64,000 nt of DNA, from assembly GCA_016490735.1 (NCBI GenBank), contig JAEMWC010000034.1, positions 1,122,501 to 1,186,500 on the forward strand, written 5' to 3'. The translations under genes and the position numbers were made by a program. Of this stretch, positions 10,770 through 21,519 are shown in pieces. The first letter of the stretch is position 1; each line of letters begins with the position of its first letter. The notes beneath the pieces are model-generated. The model was not told the origin of the DNA. It was given only the letters and a program-made list of their open reading frames with translations, and did not search any database. Source of the DNA: Pachyseris speciosa. Taxonomy: Eukaryota > Cnidaria > Anthozoa > Scleractinia > Pachyseridae.

Positions 10770-11036
10770 AGAAGAAACTTACACCTTATTTTTCTAAGTT
10801 TTATTTTTATATTTTAATGTGATTTTATTCTATTAGCTGTAGTTAGGCAGGTCCACATCAGGACTTCGGTCTTGCCAATTCACATTTAACCTGCATTGTT
10901 AAATAAAGATGTATGTATGTATGTATGTATGTATGTATGTATGTATGTATGTATGTATGTATGTATGTATGTATGTATGTATGTATGTATGTATGTATGT
11001 ATGTATGTATGTATGTATGTATGTATGTATGTATGT
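10770..11036 (+). repeat. LINE-like 3' tail with (TATG)n microsatellite
   Basis: A stretch ending CCTGCATTGTTAAATAAAG runs directly into about 32 copies of TATG (about 10909-11036). Microsatellite-like tails of this type are common at the 3' end of CR1-like LINEs. The MYVC/YIHT open frames on both strands arise only from the microsatellite. Confidence 0.65.
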
Positions 11037-11166
11037 ATTTCCTTTGATTTGTCAGAAAAATCAGAGTCATTACTACATAGACGTCGAGCTCGAAACGTCA
11101 GCTAATCGAATCCCTGTACGGTAGTCAATTTACATTATCAACTCCGTTGATAAACCAAATTTTCGC

Positions 11167-13080
11167 TTCTCGACAAAGCTATCTGACCTAATATCACCAC
11201 TAAAGAGCTAACCATGAGAAGCACGTCCATTTTAGCTGGTAGCCCCACCATTAGCAGGTATACTCGATAGGATTAAGCAAGAAATCATCACGTCCAAGCT
11301 GATTTCCTATTTTGATCCAGATCTGAGTACACCCACGATCCTTCAGTGCGACGCGAGCAAAACAGGCGCATTGAATCCTGGCTGAGACAGTTAGACTCTC
11401 AAGGCAATGAACACATTGTTGCCATGGCGTCCCGGTCACTCACTGAAACCGAATCCAGCAGGGTAGATCTATCCCAGTTGCCGATGCTCTGTCACGAGTG
11501 TGTCACAAGAAAGCAGCACACAATGTTGAGATTATGACGGACGACCCTGCATCACAGCGTAACATCCACTTCATATCCAACCCCATCGACCTAACAGCAG
11601 TAAAGTCCTCTACAGCACCAGGTCCTACGATGAATCTGATGAAGAATACCATCTTCAACGGCTGGCCTCCTTAAAGAAGCAATTCCCGCAAGAACCATGG
11701 CTTTCGATGCGACCTCACATAAGAGGACGGCCTAGTAGTAAAAGGCAGCAAGATCGTCGTTCCATCCTCCATGAGAAACCAGGTTCTCCAAGCAATCCAC
11801 CTGGAACATCAAGGAGAGAACAAATGTATCCTCCGAGCTAGAGAATCAGTGTTCTGGCCCGGCATCTCCGCTGACATGCATTAGGCAGATGGCGAAGAAC
11901 TGCGGCTCGTGTAACAAACACCAGTCAGCCCAACCCACACTTGCCACCTTACAGCCAGACCTTCCAACCTGGCGATGGGAGAAGCTCGGCACGGACATCT
12001 TTGAATTTATCGGGGAGAAGTACTTAATGGTCGTCGACTTCTATTCAAGATTCCCCGACGGTGATAAGACTCATTTATATTCTATTCAAGATTCCCCCGA
12101 CGTTGATAAGCCTCCTCGACAACATGACCATCCACACCGTGTGCAACCACTTCCCAAGCATCTTGGCAGAATATGGCCTACCAGCCACTATCGTCACCGA
12201 CGTCGGATCTCAGTAAATCAGCGAAAGGTTCCAAACAAAATGCGAACAAAGTGGCATCTCACTACAATGCAGTTCCCAATACCGCCAACAGGCCAACAGC
12301 CTGGCAGAGAGAGCAATTGGAACCTACAAGTCACCGTTAATGTTGAGAAAAGCACTACAGGAGAAGGAATGTCCTTACACAGCGTTATGGATGTATCGCA
12401 CGACTCCCCTTGGTGACCAGATGCCATCAACCCACGAGCTGCTGTTCGGACGTTAACCCCAAACGACACTCCCACGCAGCAGAAGCGCACTTAAGCCCAG
12501 ACACCCAGATGATGACCTTCACTGCGAAGTTAACAAGAGACACCAAGAAAGGCAAGCAGTATTCTATGACAGATAGTTTGGCAGCGACAAGAGGCCCCTT
12601 AATAACCAAGAACCAGTGTTCGTCTGGAACACCTTGAAGAATACCTGGCAGCCAGGAACTGTGCTAAATAGGTCCCAGCTAACGGAGCGCCCCCGAGCCT
12701 ACACAGTAGACATTCAGGGGAAAGTCTACCAGAGAACTAGGGAGCACCTGAGACCAAGGAGCCAGAGCGAAATAACCCCCTCAGCTGGCAGTAACCTTCC
12801 ACCTATGGGTACAGTGACCCTAGTACACAACTCCCAAGATGCACGCACACCCAACGGCAGGGCAACCAGACCTACCCCGTTGGCAGAAGCTTGCCCTAAA
12901 GATAGCACACCAGCACCAGATCAATTACCTCCTTCCAAGGTACCTTGCAGCGAGAAGCAAGTTGATCTTGAGCCAACAGGTGCTGTTGTAACCAGCGAAA
13001 GAACCTGCTACCAACCAAAGAGCCAAGTTACAAGGACAGGAAGCATCACCGGGTCCCAACCAAGCTTAAAGATTAAATAG
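11167..13080 (+). pseudogene. Gypsy pol fragment: RNase H and integrase
   Basis: Pieces in changing frames: KLSDLISPLK, then LISYFDPDLSTPTILQCDAS (RNase H start); ADALSRV at about 11484; SMRNQVLQAIHLEHQGENKC and ARESVFWPGISADMH (HHCC zinc finger region); CGSCNKHQSAQPT; GEKYLMVVDFYSRFP (integrase core start, first catalytic Asp in VVDFYSR); and a C-terminal block VFVWNTLKNTWQPGTVLNRS. A tandem duplication near 12033-12105 repeats TTCTATTCAAGATTCCCC. Stops and frameshifts are frequent. Confidence 0.82.
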
Positions 13081-13269
13081 AACAAACAAAGACTTATGAG
13101 CAAGACGTTTTTTCTTGACATTGGGTTCCTATTTAATTTACACTCATGAAACTGTTTTTAGTTTCTTAGTTCCTGCTGTCGTTTGATAGACATTTGATTG
13201 ATTCTATTAGCGTTGATTATCATGTTCCCTTTATCGATTTATCTACATGTAACTAGGGCCTCCTTTATC

Positions 13270-13285
13270 AAAAAAAAGGGGGGAA
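13270..13285 (+). other. Polypurine tract of Gypsy element
   Basis: A run of As then Gs ending AA directly precedes TGTCATGG, the expected arrangement for plus-strand priming next to a 3' LTR. Confidence 0.75.
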
Positions 13286-13622
13286 TGTCATGGTATGTCT
13301 AGTTTGACAGACCATACGTGGGCATGCGCGCCCCATGCATTTGTCATCTCTCGTTGTGTTGAGCATATGCCGATTAAAGAAGACTTCGAACAAATCTTTA
13401 TTTGTATCTGCGTCCCATTTTATATCAGAAAGACAGAAGGCAAATGTTTGACAGCCATTTATATAGAGCTATTTAGAGAAAATAGCGCCGGGTCTTTAAT
13501 TCATTATTTCTAATTTTATTTGCTTGTTGATCTCGTTTATAAAAGTATATGAAGAACAATTCTGCTGACTGAATCTTCATTTTGACCTCCAGAATGATCA
13601 CCTACTGCAGTTTCCGTCACAC
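13286..13622 (+). repeat. Probable 3' LTR of Gypsy element
   Basis: Starts TGTCATGGTATGTC right after the polypurine tract. It has a TATA-like TATAAAAGTATATG at about 13538-13551 and reaches a CA near 13619-13622. The right boundary is a guess because no second LTR copy is in the window to compare with. Confidence 0.55.
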
Positions 13623-14999
13623 AGCAAGCGTAGTGAACAAAGAGAACATTAGGCGCGATTCTCTTTTACGACGACCCGCCATCTTCAAAATTTGGTAACA
13701 CCGAGCAAGATAAAGGACTTTCGAACTCATTTTGCGATAACATTACGTTATCGCAAAATGACACAAACCCCACACGAATTATATATCAAAATGCGGCAAA
13801 TTTATTCATCTGTTTGAATTTGGTGGTACATTTATTATACTTAGCACGCGCTGTCGAGTAAGTTCAGTTTTCTTCGGTCCTGTGGTTTCCCGACTGGCCA
13901 CGCTCTCAAACATTTACGTCAAACCGACACAAGAAAATACGTATAATTTCAATCACGTGACCAGTCACGTGATCAAAATTTGAAAAACTCTTAAATCAGC
14001 AAATTGGTGGCGGAATTTATGTTTACAGATTAACTTTCTACGCTTAGATTGATTATTCATGAGTTTTAGTTTTTAATTTATTAAAGCCAAATGTTGAATT
14101 CTAGGCAGAAAAAATGACCTTTGTCCTCATAATTTTTTGTTGACAGCGATGAACGGTCACTCCAAACGTGAGATGCTGTAAATAATTAATATGAATACGA
14201 AACGCGCTTTTATTCGATATTATATCCTACAACCCGCGTCACCTACTCCTCAAATAAGTGATTTTTTCAATGAAATGGTCATGTGACACATCACGTGATC
14301 TATGTTAACGTCTATTATGCTTGAAAATGTTAAGGACGATGAGAACTTCCTATTTGCTGAATTTCGTTTCAGTGCCATTCCTCTGGGCTGTTATATAACG
14401 AAAAAAATAATTTTATCAAATAAACGCCCTTGAGGTCTTTTTTTGTGGTTCGACATTTTCTGGTTGCCTGAAGGAAAGATAGGTGAGGAGTACAGTCCAA
14501 CCACAGACCCCTTGCTAACACCTCCCATAAGCGGACACCTCCCTTGAACAGACATCCAACATGAGCGGAAATTCAATCTACCGTTCCTGGAGATTTATCC
14601 ACTATACGTTTATAACTGCCTGTAACCGGACACATTTCTTTATTATTTAACGTGTGTGACCACTGATGCATTGGCAGTTTTAAGCTTTTTAAAATGAAGG
14701 TACAATAGCGTGGCAGTGCCCCTTTAATGTATGGGGCTGGGAGGAAATATATTTTTTTTTTGCACGCGTGGAAAGACTATTTTTTTTTTGTCCATTATAT
14801 CAGTCTTTTACATAAAGTGATATATATGCATATCTGCTACGAAATAATATATAATGTCAGGAGATCTTAGCAAGCTCTACCGAGCTTTTCAAAGAATATC
14901 TCCGTACTTAACTAAACGAAATTACATAAAGCAGATGGATACATTCATAAATCTAACATTTCTACGGGTTCTTGATATTGATAGGAATCAAGTAAAAAT
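13623..14999. other. No gene recognised
   Basis: AT-rich, with no supported reading frame. CGATAACATTACGTTATCG at about 13734-13752 forms a small palindrome, and CACGTGACCAGTCACGTG at 13955-13972 is another. A segment at about 14490-14620 (CCTCCCATAAGCGGACACCT and following) looks like a fragment of a dispersed repeat. Confidence 0.4.
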
Positions 15000-15470
15000 C
15001 TAAGTGGAAATTTGATTTTGAACATAAACGTTTGCAAATTTGTTAAAGGAATTATAAGATTTAATTATTTTTAAGTCATTTGGTAACTTATTCCAAATAT
15101 GTGCTCCCCTAAATTTCAGGAATAAAAATTTCCCATAATTCGTCCTTGTATAATCAATGTGTTTGTTGAAGGCTGACCTGGTATCATAATTATGTATATT
15201 TTCATTTAATTTAAAGTAATTTTTGTAATAGGTAAGCAGATTTTCATTAAAGTATGAATACATAAAGAGTGCTATGAGGTACATATTTAGCTCATATATA
15301 TCAAGAATCTTAAGTCATAGGAATAGTGGCTTACATTCCTCTCGATATTTTGCAAACATCATGATTCTTACTATCTTTTTTAGAATCATAAATATTGACT
15401 GAAGCCTTGTTGGATAAGTGCTTGCCCAAATAATATTACAATACGTTAAATACGGTGTTGGAAATCGTAT
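15000..15470 (-). mobile_element. CR1/L2-like LINE 3' fragment
   Basis: Minus strand. Upstream remnants translate to LTYCNIIWASTYPTRLQSIF and FAKYREECKPLFL, then KILDIYELNMYLIALFMYSY. This leads into the frame at 15284-15000 with NYDTRSAFNKH, RTNYGKFLFLKFRGAHIWNK and LPND. This is the end of a reverse transcriptase followed by the usual CR1/L2 C-terminal tail. At least one frameshift or stop separates the pieces. It is 5'-truncated, as most LINE copies are. Confidence 0.8.
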
Positions 15471-16018
15471 GTAAAGTTTTTAGCGAACAGCAAAGACAAA
15501 CAGCAAACAACAAACAGCAAACAGCAAAGACGAGCGTACGGGAACGAATTAAACACTCAGAATACAGAACTAAGGCTTCGTAGAAAATGACATTTTCTCG
15601 AAAACGGCACGAGCACACATGTCACACATGCCTAACCTTAGACTGCGAGTAGTCTCTAATTCGGTGATGGATTGTGGTAGGGGGAGAAATACACGCACGC
15701 GCGAAATTGCGAGGAGACGCGACACGATTTCGAGCGCGCGTCTTTCTCCCGCCCCACAATCTATCTCCTAGCATGCGAAGGAGTTTGCCAAACACTGCGC
15801 GGTGAGATCGAGCAAGCGAGCAAGCGAACGAGTGTAACACTGGAGTGAGCACAAACAAAACAAAAACAAAAACAAAAACAAAAACAAAACAACAACAACA
15901 ACAACAACAACAAAAAAAAACACCAGGAAAAAAGCGGGGAGGGGGTGGGGGGCGAAGGACAATTTTTGGCTCTATCGCCCATTCGATTGTTCGATCTCCC
16001 CGCACAGCGTTTTGAGTG

Positions 16019-16051
<33 letters not shown>

Positions 16052-16387
16052 CACGCAAAAAAAGAACTTGGCCAATATCCCACCAATAACCCATATATAT
16101 AGTATCAAGACTAGACAACCGATACGTCTATATGGTATCGGCATTTTCAGGAAACCTCAGTATCGGTAACAAGGAGCAAGCCCAATCGTATTCGCACAAT
16201 CGATACCGTCCAATAATAGCCCAATTTCGAAATATTTGAACGTGAGGGACTGGTCACAAAAATAGGACACTGAAGCGAGGCTCTGGGGAATGCGGCGCGA
16301 CACTTAGAGCAAGTCATGTGCTTTTGAGATTTCGTCCATAATCTCAGCTTATTTTTGGGCTCTTTACAGTTTATTTCCGTGTGTGCC
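15471..16387. other. No gene; simple repeats and hairpins
   Basis: Contains AACAGCAAAC-type short repeats (about 15488-15530), a (CAAAAA)n/(CAA)n run (about 15853-15920) and a hairpin at about 16019-16053 (TTTATGGACC ... GGTCCATAAAC). Long open frames on the minus strand (15622-16144) come from the simple repeat and show only poly-Phe/Val/Leu, so they are not genes. Confidence 0.55.
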
Positions 16388-16708
16388 ATGGCTAAGTATT
16401 GTGCTGTTGCTGTTTGCCGTAACGGAAGAAAGAAAAAACCTTATCTCAGTTATTTTTCAATTCCTTTGAGCCCAAGGGTTAAGAAGAAGTCTTATCTAGG
16501 CGAGCGGATGAAAAATTCAAGACCCTCTTCGATCCAAAAATCTGTTCACTGAATTTTCAGGAAAATGACATCGAGAATTCCATGTCTTGTCGTATAACTG
16601 TCCGTTCAGGCTGCTATCTGACCATCTTTGACCCTTCTGGATCGAAGAAGATGAAAAGTACGCGTGCCTTCGAGAGTCTCAACAATCGAAAGAGATGGTG
16701 CGTGGCTG
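16388..16708 (+). pseudogene. THAP-type zinc finger remnant
   Basis: A frame from the ATG at 16388 gives MAKYCAVAVCRNGRKKKPYL and SYFSIPLSPRVKK, the start of a THAP finger (C-x4-C and an aromatic-rich FxxP segment). A frameshift near 16500 moves to ADEKFKTLFDPKICSLNFQE, where the final C-x2-H pair of the THAP motif reads C-x2-N. This then runs into GCYLTIFDPSGSKKM before a stop at 16708. The frameshift and the lost zinc-binding histidine indicate a dead copy. THAP domains occur in host transcription factors and in P-element-type transposases; which one this came from cannot be told. Confidence 0.65.
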
Positions 16709-18090
16709 AACAGTAAGGCTTTTAAAAGATTTAAGGTTTTCTGCTGAATACTCGTCGGTCTTTCCAGGGAGATAGCCGTTGCAAATATCAGAGAAAGTGA
16801 CTTCTGGAAAGAGTGTGAAATCGATGCTGGTTCTGGCAAAACACCCTCGTCCGTGGTCATGATCGGGCATGATCGCCTTCTCTTTCTCGCTTTCGCGACC
16901 GGACACTTTCGCTAGTTTCATAGAATGAGCAGTAAATGCCAGTTCAACCAATTTGGCCCTTCTTTTGTCCTTGCCTTCCGATGATGCTTGAATTCCTCTT
17001 TCTGGAAGAAACGTTCGAAGCCAAGGTAAACTTTGGCGCTGAAAATATTTCAGGTCCCTTTTATCCCCTTTTTCGTGCCCTTATTAACGACGCTTGTAAG
17101 AACTTCTTGTTAATTGATTTAAAGTGGCATGAGTGAGAAAAATGGACATAACAAATACTCCAAGGAAAAATCAATCTATTCCCCGGAGCCTCGTCCCGAT
17201 GTCCGATTTTCGTCACCAGTCTCTCATGAATTGGGCTATTATTGGGGAATGCCTTGTACTTTTCAATTCCGAAGGTGTCAGAAGATCCTGAAGATGTAGA
17301 AGTCTTTGGGAGTAGCCTTCTGGAATGAAAAATGGGAAGAGCAAGAAAAACTTACCTGGGTTGCTGTTGCTGTGGTTTAAAAGGTAAGCTTGACTCGATC
17401 GAGCCCTGTCTCGACCATTTGCAACCACAACTGTAGGCGTTTTGTTTCGTGTTAGGAGAAAACGTTGAAGTGAAAGCTTCAGAGCAGCTTTGTTATTGAT
17501 ATATTTCTAGATCATTCACTGGAAGCACGAAATTCAATTGCGATTTCCACAAAAATAAACACCCTAACCATGGAAGGTCGATTATTTTTCAGTTCGATAA
17601 ATGAATTCGAACAGTATGGATCTCGACTGGTTTGCCCAATGTAGACCACGTGATCTTCCCAAGGGAATTTGCCATTTGTCTTTTGATAAATTATGCGCAC
17701 ACATGCACGTGAATGAGGCGAAATTTCAAAGAAACAGTTCTCTAGGGTAACATCACGTGGTCTACAATGGGAAAACAAAATCTACAAGCTAAAAAGGTCT
17801 ATTCCCAAGGAGTGGGGAAACGAAACCAAAGTGCCTGTGGGGTAGGGTTATTTTTTTGCATCACATTAGGACACAAAATGGATGAAATCATCAGCATTGT
17901 CTTTAATTCTGTTTATTATTGTCAAGGTACTATTTGCTCAGTTCTGGATATAAATAAAATGTTAAAACCTAAAGGCACATGCTTGCAAATGACGAACTAA
18001 AATATAAGCTTATTTTACAATGTTGAAGCAAACTTCCGCAATGGTCCTATTACCCTTTCAATACTGTCTCCTTGACGTAACTTTCTTGGT
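16709..18090. other. No gene recognised; contains a small MITE
   Basis: Short open frames on both strands lack recognisable domains. The only structured feature is the inverted-repeat element at 17631-17774. Confidence 0.4.
17631..17774. mobile_element. Small inverted-repeat element, 144 bp
   Basis: The left end TTTGCCCAATGTAGACCACG matches the inverse of the right end (CGTGGTCTACAATGGGAAA) over about 22 bp with few mismatches. The target duplication is not clear. Confidence 0.6.
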
Positions 18091-18194
18091 GACCTGTCAC
18101 ACAACACCTCCTGCAAAGCATGGATGACCATTGTCACACAACTCTGACACTCTCAAATGATTTACTTAGTTCCTGGAGGTGTTGTGTGACAGGT
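18091..18194. repeat. Inverted repeat
   Basis: ACCTGTCACACAACACCTCC at 18092-18111 is repeated inverted at about 18175-18194, with a loop of about 60 bp. Confidence 0.75.
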
Positions 18195-18289
18195 GCGAGA
18201 GAGACAGTACTCTTTGTGTTAACCTCACCACAATAAATTCACTTAATAAATTAATCAAAGTGTGTTTTAAATAAACAAACGTTCAACTA

Positions 18290-18686
18290 AAAGTGCCTAT
18301 GAAGCGAAATTTGTTTCTCGCTAATTGTAAAGTTTGAGGTACTCTTGATTAAAATTGGTGATTTTACAAGCATTTGAAGTTGGGCTATTTTGCCCTCAAA
18401 AATGGCATTTGAATCATGCCACCAAAAAGACGTGACAGTAGCTGTGACGTAAATTTGGGGACAAACATTCCAACCATTTCACGATGATTCATAATTGTAC
18501 CCCAAATGATGTCACACCATAGAATTTCGAGAATAAACGACCCAGACCCCTGACCATTTTAAAGGCAAAATAGCCCAACTTCAAATGCCAATTTTAACCA
18601 CACGAGCACCTCAAAGTTTGGATTCTTGCGTTTTTAGGGGTAAACTTTAAAATTAGCAAGAAACAAATTTCGCTTCATAGGCACTT
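18290..18686. mobile_element. MITE, about 397 bp, TA-flanked
   Basis: Begins AAAGTGCCTATGAAGCGAAA and ends with its inverse; the arms extend about 37 bp with few mismatches. Inner parts (TTGAAGTTGGGCTATTTTGC against its inverse near 18565-18590) continue the pairing. TA flanks both ends, as in Tc1/mariner-type insertions, but the right end is ambiguous by one base. Confidence 0.75.
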
Positions 18687-20290
18687 TAATCACTAGTTCC
18701 CACAATGATGCAGTTAAAAATTCTAAAATAACTGGTTGTTTCAACCCATTGCTCCCAGCAGTGTGAGCAATGAAATTCCCCTAACCTTTTCTCTTCTATG
18801 TACACCATATGCATAAATTACAGCCTAAATCATTGAGATATTATAGACAGACATCCACTGCAAATCATTGTTGGGTTTGGGTCTCTATGCTGGGAGTCAA
18901 AGACAATTTAAAGACAATTATTTGAATTGCTTTTAGCTAATGAATCTGTTTAAATACAGCTGGGAATATGATTCTTATTCTCAGTATCTCATTAAGGTTA
19001 TTCACTATTAATCATAATAAAGACGAGGTTTTACCGCGTGCTAATGAGGCGATAGTTTAGAGCGGCACTGTACATGAAAAATGACACCACACTTCTGTGG
19101 TATAATTTCATGTGATCAACAAAGAGTTTCAGTAGCTACACTGAAAAAAAAAATGGATTATGGAATTTGCTGTTGTTTTGACTTGTAGTTTATTATCTCT
19201 TTGGAAATTTGGCTGTTTGTTGGACCAAGCACTGTACATGTGTCTCAGACTGGTGGAGGCCGGAGTCAACGTTTGTTGCCCTGAAATGCTTTCAAGGCAA
19301 AAAAGATTAAGGTGGTCCTTTCTTTAATTATTCAAAAAAAATTCATTCAACTTGGTGGCAATCTGAAAGTGTGATCCACAGAATGGAAAAAACAATTACA
19401 GAAAAAGAAAATGAAATATAATTATCATCAGAAACACAAAATGTTTCAAAATATGACTGCATGAATGTGATTAGTAGAACGAGCCAATAATATTACCTTG
19501 CACTGTACAATTAATGCATCATAAATACAATGAAAACAATAACCTTGACATACATTATAGTCATATTACTTTTATTACACTGTACTTCATACATAGTGTT
19601 CTGCTCAGAGTGTAAAAACCAGAGAGTAATAAATTTGCATTTTATAGCAGCTACATGAATTTACATAAATTCAAAGACATTTACATAATTTTTCATTGAC
19701 TACATTTGCATAACAAATAAGAAAGTGCTTGAAATAATCAGAGGCTAAAAAAATCAAGAGAGGAACACACAGGTTTTAGTACCACTCACACAGAACACTA
19801 ATATCTGAAGTTTCTAATATCTTAGTTTTTCCTCATAATTAAATGAAATAGAGAAAAATAAGCAAGCTTTGCCATTATATCTTGAGCACTGTAAAAACTT
19901 AATAGTTGACTCATGTATGTACCTTGACATATGAATAACTAATGATTATTAAGTTTAATTTACTTTGGGTTAATTTAGTGGGACATGCGCAACCTTTAGA
20001 AATTGTTGGCATTACCATGTCAGTCAAAAGTTTATTCTTTCCCTGCTACCCATCAAACCTTACAAGTTCCCTATAATCAGTTTTTATTTAAGTCTGTGGA
20101 TAAAAATAATCCCCAAAATTATGTGACCACCGAGGTGAAACCGGCTGGGTAGTACTCTTCTATGGTGGCGTTTAGTTTCTTTAACAAGGCGGCTCTCACT
20201 TTTGAGAAGTACTTTCCGTGGTTCTGTTTGTCACTCTGTTTAAGGTGATCCTAACTTGACTCTGTGGATGGAAAACTGATATGTGACCAT
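18687..20290. other. No gene recognised
   Basis: AT-rich sequence without a supported reading frame or clear repeat. Confidence 0.4.
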
Positions 20291-20784
20291 TTTACTGTGC
20301 AAGTCAAAAAACTGTGAACACTTTGATTTGATTTTGACAGGTCCATTGCGTAGCCACCAATCAGATGCGAGATGAAACCGCAAAGAAAGCAAACAAATTG
20401 ACGTTGTCTTGATCAGTCACGAACTTTGCTTTTGATCGCTTTTCCTTCCAAAATATGGCTGTTCCCCCATAGTTTTTTCATTATTAGTTTAACTTTGTGT
20501 ATTTATGCAAGCAAAGAGGAAATTCGAGCGGCTTTAAGCTGCGGCTACACTAGCAATTTTTTGCTTGCATCGGTGATGTGATGTTTTCAAATTTTGTTGC
20601 TTTGCCAGCGCACCAGGGTGGCTACAGTTGTGATTTTCATCACGTGCTGGTAACGCAACAAAATTTGAAAACATCGCATCACCGGTGCGAGCAAAAAATC
20701 GCTTGTACAGCTGCGGCTTAAAGTCGCTCGAATTTCCTCAAAATCAAATCAAAGTGTTCACAGTTTTTTGACTTTCACAGTAAA
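20291..20784. mobile_element. Nested inverted-repeat element
   Basis: Outer arms of about 47 bp (20291-20337 and 20738-20784) share AAGTCAAAAAACTGTGAACA and ACTTTGATTTGATTTTGA. Inside is a second inverted-repeat element, 20518-20737, starting GGAAATTCGAGCGGCTTTAA with arms over 70 bp. The inner element abuts the right outer arm but lies 180 bp from the left one, suggesting one element inside another or a composite. Confidence 0.8.
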
Positions 20785-21187
20785 TGAAAGCTACTGAGCA
20801 GTGAGTGCTTTTTGTAGAATTTCTCTGTTTCACCTGGACAGTTATTTCAGAAAATCAGTTTAATTTGTAACACAGGGGACCCACACAAGGCCAAGGGTTG
20901 GCCATTCATTCTACCTATTAAACAACAGCCTGGCAGTGGCTTTACCTTTTAAGCCACATATTCACATCCAAATTCTCCTTATATTTCTTCTGGTTCTAGT
21001 TATGAGAATTTATATAAATGTCAGTACTCTTTCTTGATCTTGATTAATGCTACTGACCTCTGTATTTGATTGCGAAGCATCTTCTAAGGAGAAACTTGAG
21101 CCTGGTCACAAGCAGGGCTTAAAGTATCCTGTAATCATGCAAGTGCTACATGTAACTTCTGCAAGAACTTGAATTCTAATGACTATT

Positions 21188-21519
21188 ATGCACATATCAT
21201 CGGCTTCCCTGTGGGGTTGACCCCTGGGCCTACCAGGGAGATATGTGAGGGAAAACAAGGAGATGGATGGGATTCTTTGCCCGAGGGTGGGGGAAAATCT
21301 TGACATTGTTTTACAATCAAAGATTAGGGGGTGGGGGAATTAACAAGTTTGAAAAGGATGTCATGGGGATTTTCAGCTGAGAGACACCTTACCCTGGGGA
21401 CTTTGTCTTGAGAGATTCTCCAACCCCCCGGGGAAATTCCTAAGTTTGCTTGACTGATTTTACAATCCCCCTGGTTAGCCCGGGGGTCGACCCCACGGGG
21501 AAGCTGATGACATGTGCAT
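21188..21519. mobile_element. MITE family Z, copy 1, about 332 bp
   Basis: Terminal inverted repeats ATGCACATATCATCGGCTTC and continuing GTGGGGTTGACCCCTGGG match the inverse of 21470-21519. The interior shares GATGGATGGGATTCTT and GGGGAAAATCTTGACATTGT with the second copy at 43771-44003. Confidence 0.8.

Larger units (their letters stand above)
9250..11166 (-). mobile_element. Penelope-like element with GIY-YIG remnant, nested in Gypsy
   Basis: Minus-strand coding remnants run from about 10754 to 10079: FFEKRGYPDSVVQSGHHR and SQKEKNDRIPFTLTFHHHN (10518-10754); CARSRCKTCPFIQNTDKISG, then CQKVYIGETGRRLGDRFREH (about 10260-10450), which matches the YIG part of a GIY-YIG endonuclease; and VEKDDKDASKPVARHFNLP (to 10079). 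These motifs are characteristic of the C-terminus of Penelope-like elements. Most of the reverse transcriptase is gone. The ends (9284-9372 and 11085-11165) are inverted copies of one another and carry the hammerhead-like sequence listed separately. A LINE tail (9427-9945) and a microsatellite-ended insert (about 10770-11036) have landed inside it. It sits between two halves of the Gypsy pol. Confidence 0.82.
9039..13622 (+). mobile_element. Decayed Ty3/Gypsy-type LTR retrotransposon, 5' part missing
   Basis: The pol remnant begins with the late reverse transcriptase region (KFILNSEKLQLKQTQVDFYG, then HVLTENGI) at 9063-9180 and breaks at about 9249, where a Penelope-like element is inserted. 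It resumes at about 11167 with FSTKLSDLISPLK, then an RNase H start (PTILQCDASKTGAL, about 11330-11375), a zinc-binding integrase N-terminus (ARESVFWPGISADMH, about 11840-11882), an integrase linker with CGSCNKHQSAQPTLA and WEKLGTDIFE, and a C-terminal region at 12616-13080. Many stops and frameshifts show it is dead. A polypurine tract at 13270-13285 precedes a probable 3' LTR. No gag or 5' LTR was found. Confidence 0.88.

Noticed and set aside
10858..11124. Open frames of YIHT and MYVC repeats on both strands
   Set aside because: Produced by the (TATG)n microsatellite.
15622..16144. Two 127-154 codon minus-strand frames with poly-Phe/Val
   Set aside because: Arise from (CAAAAA)n and (CAA)n runs; no conserved domain.
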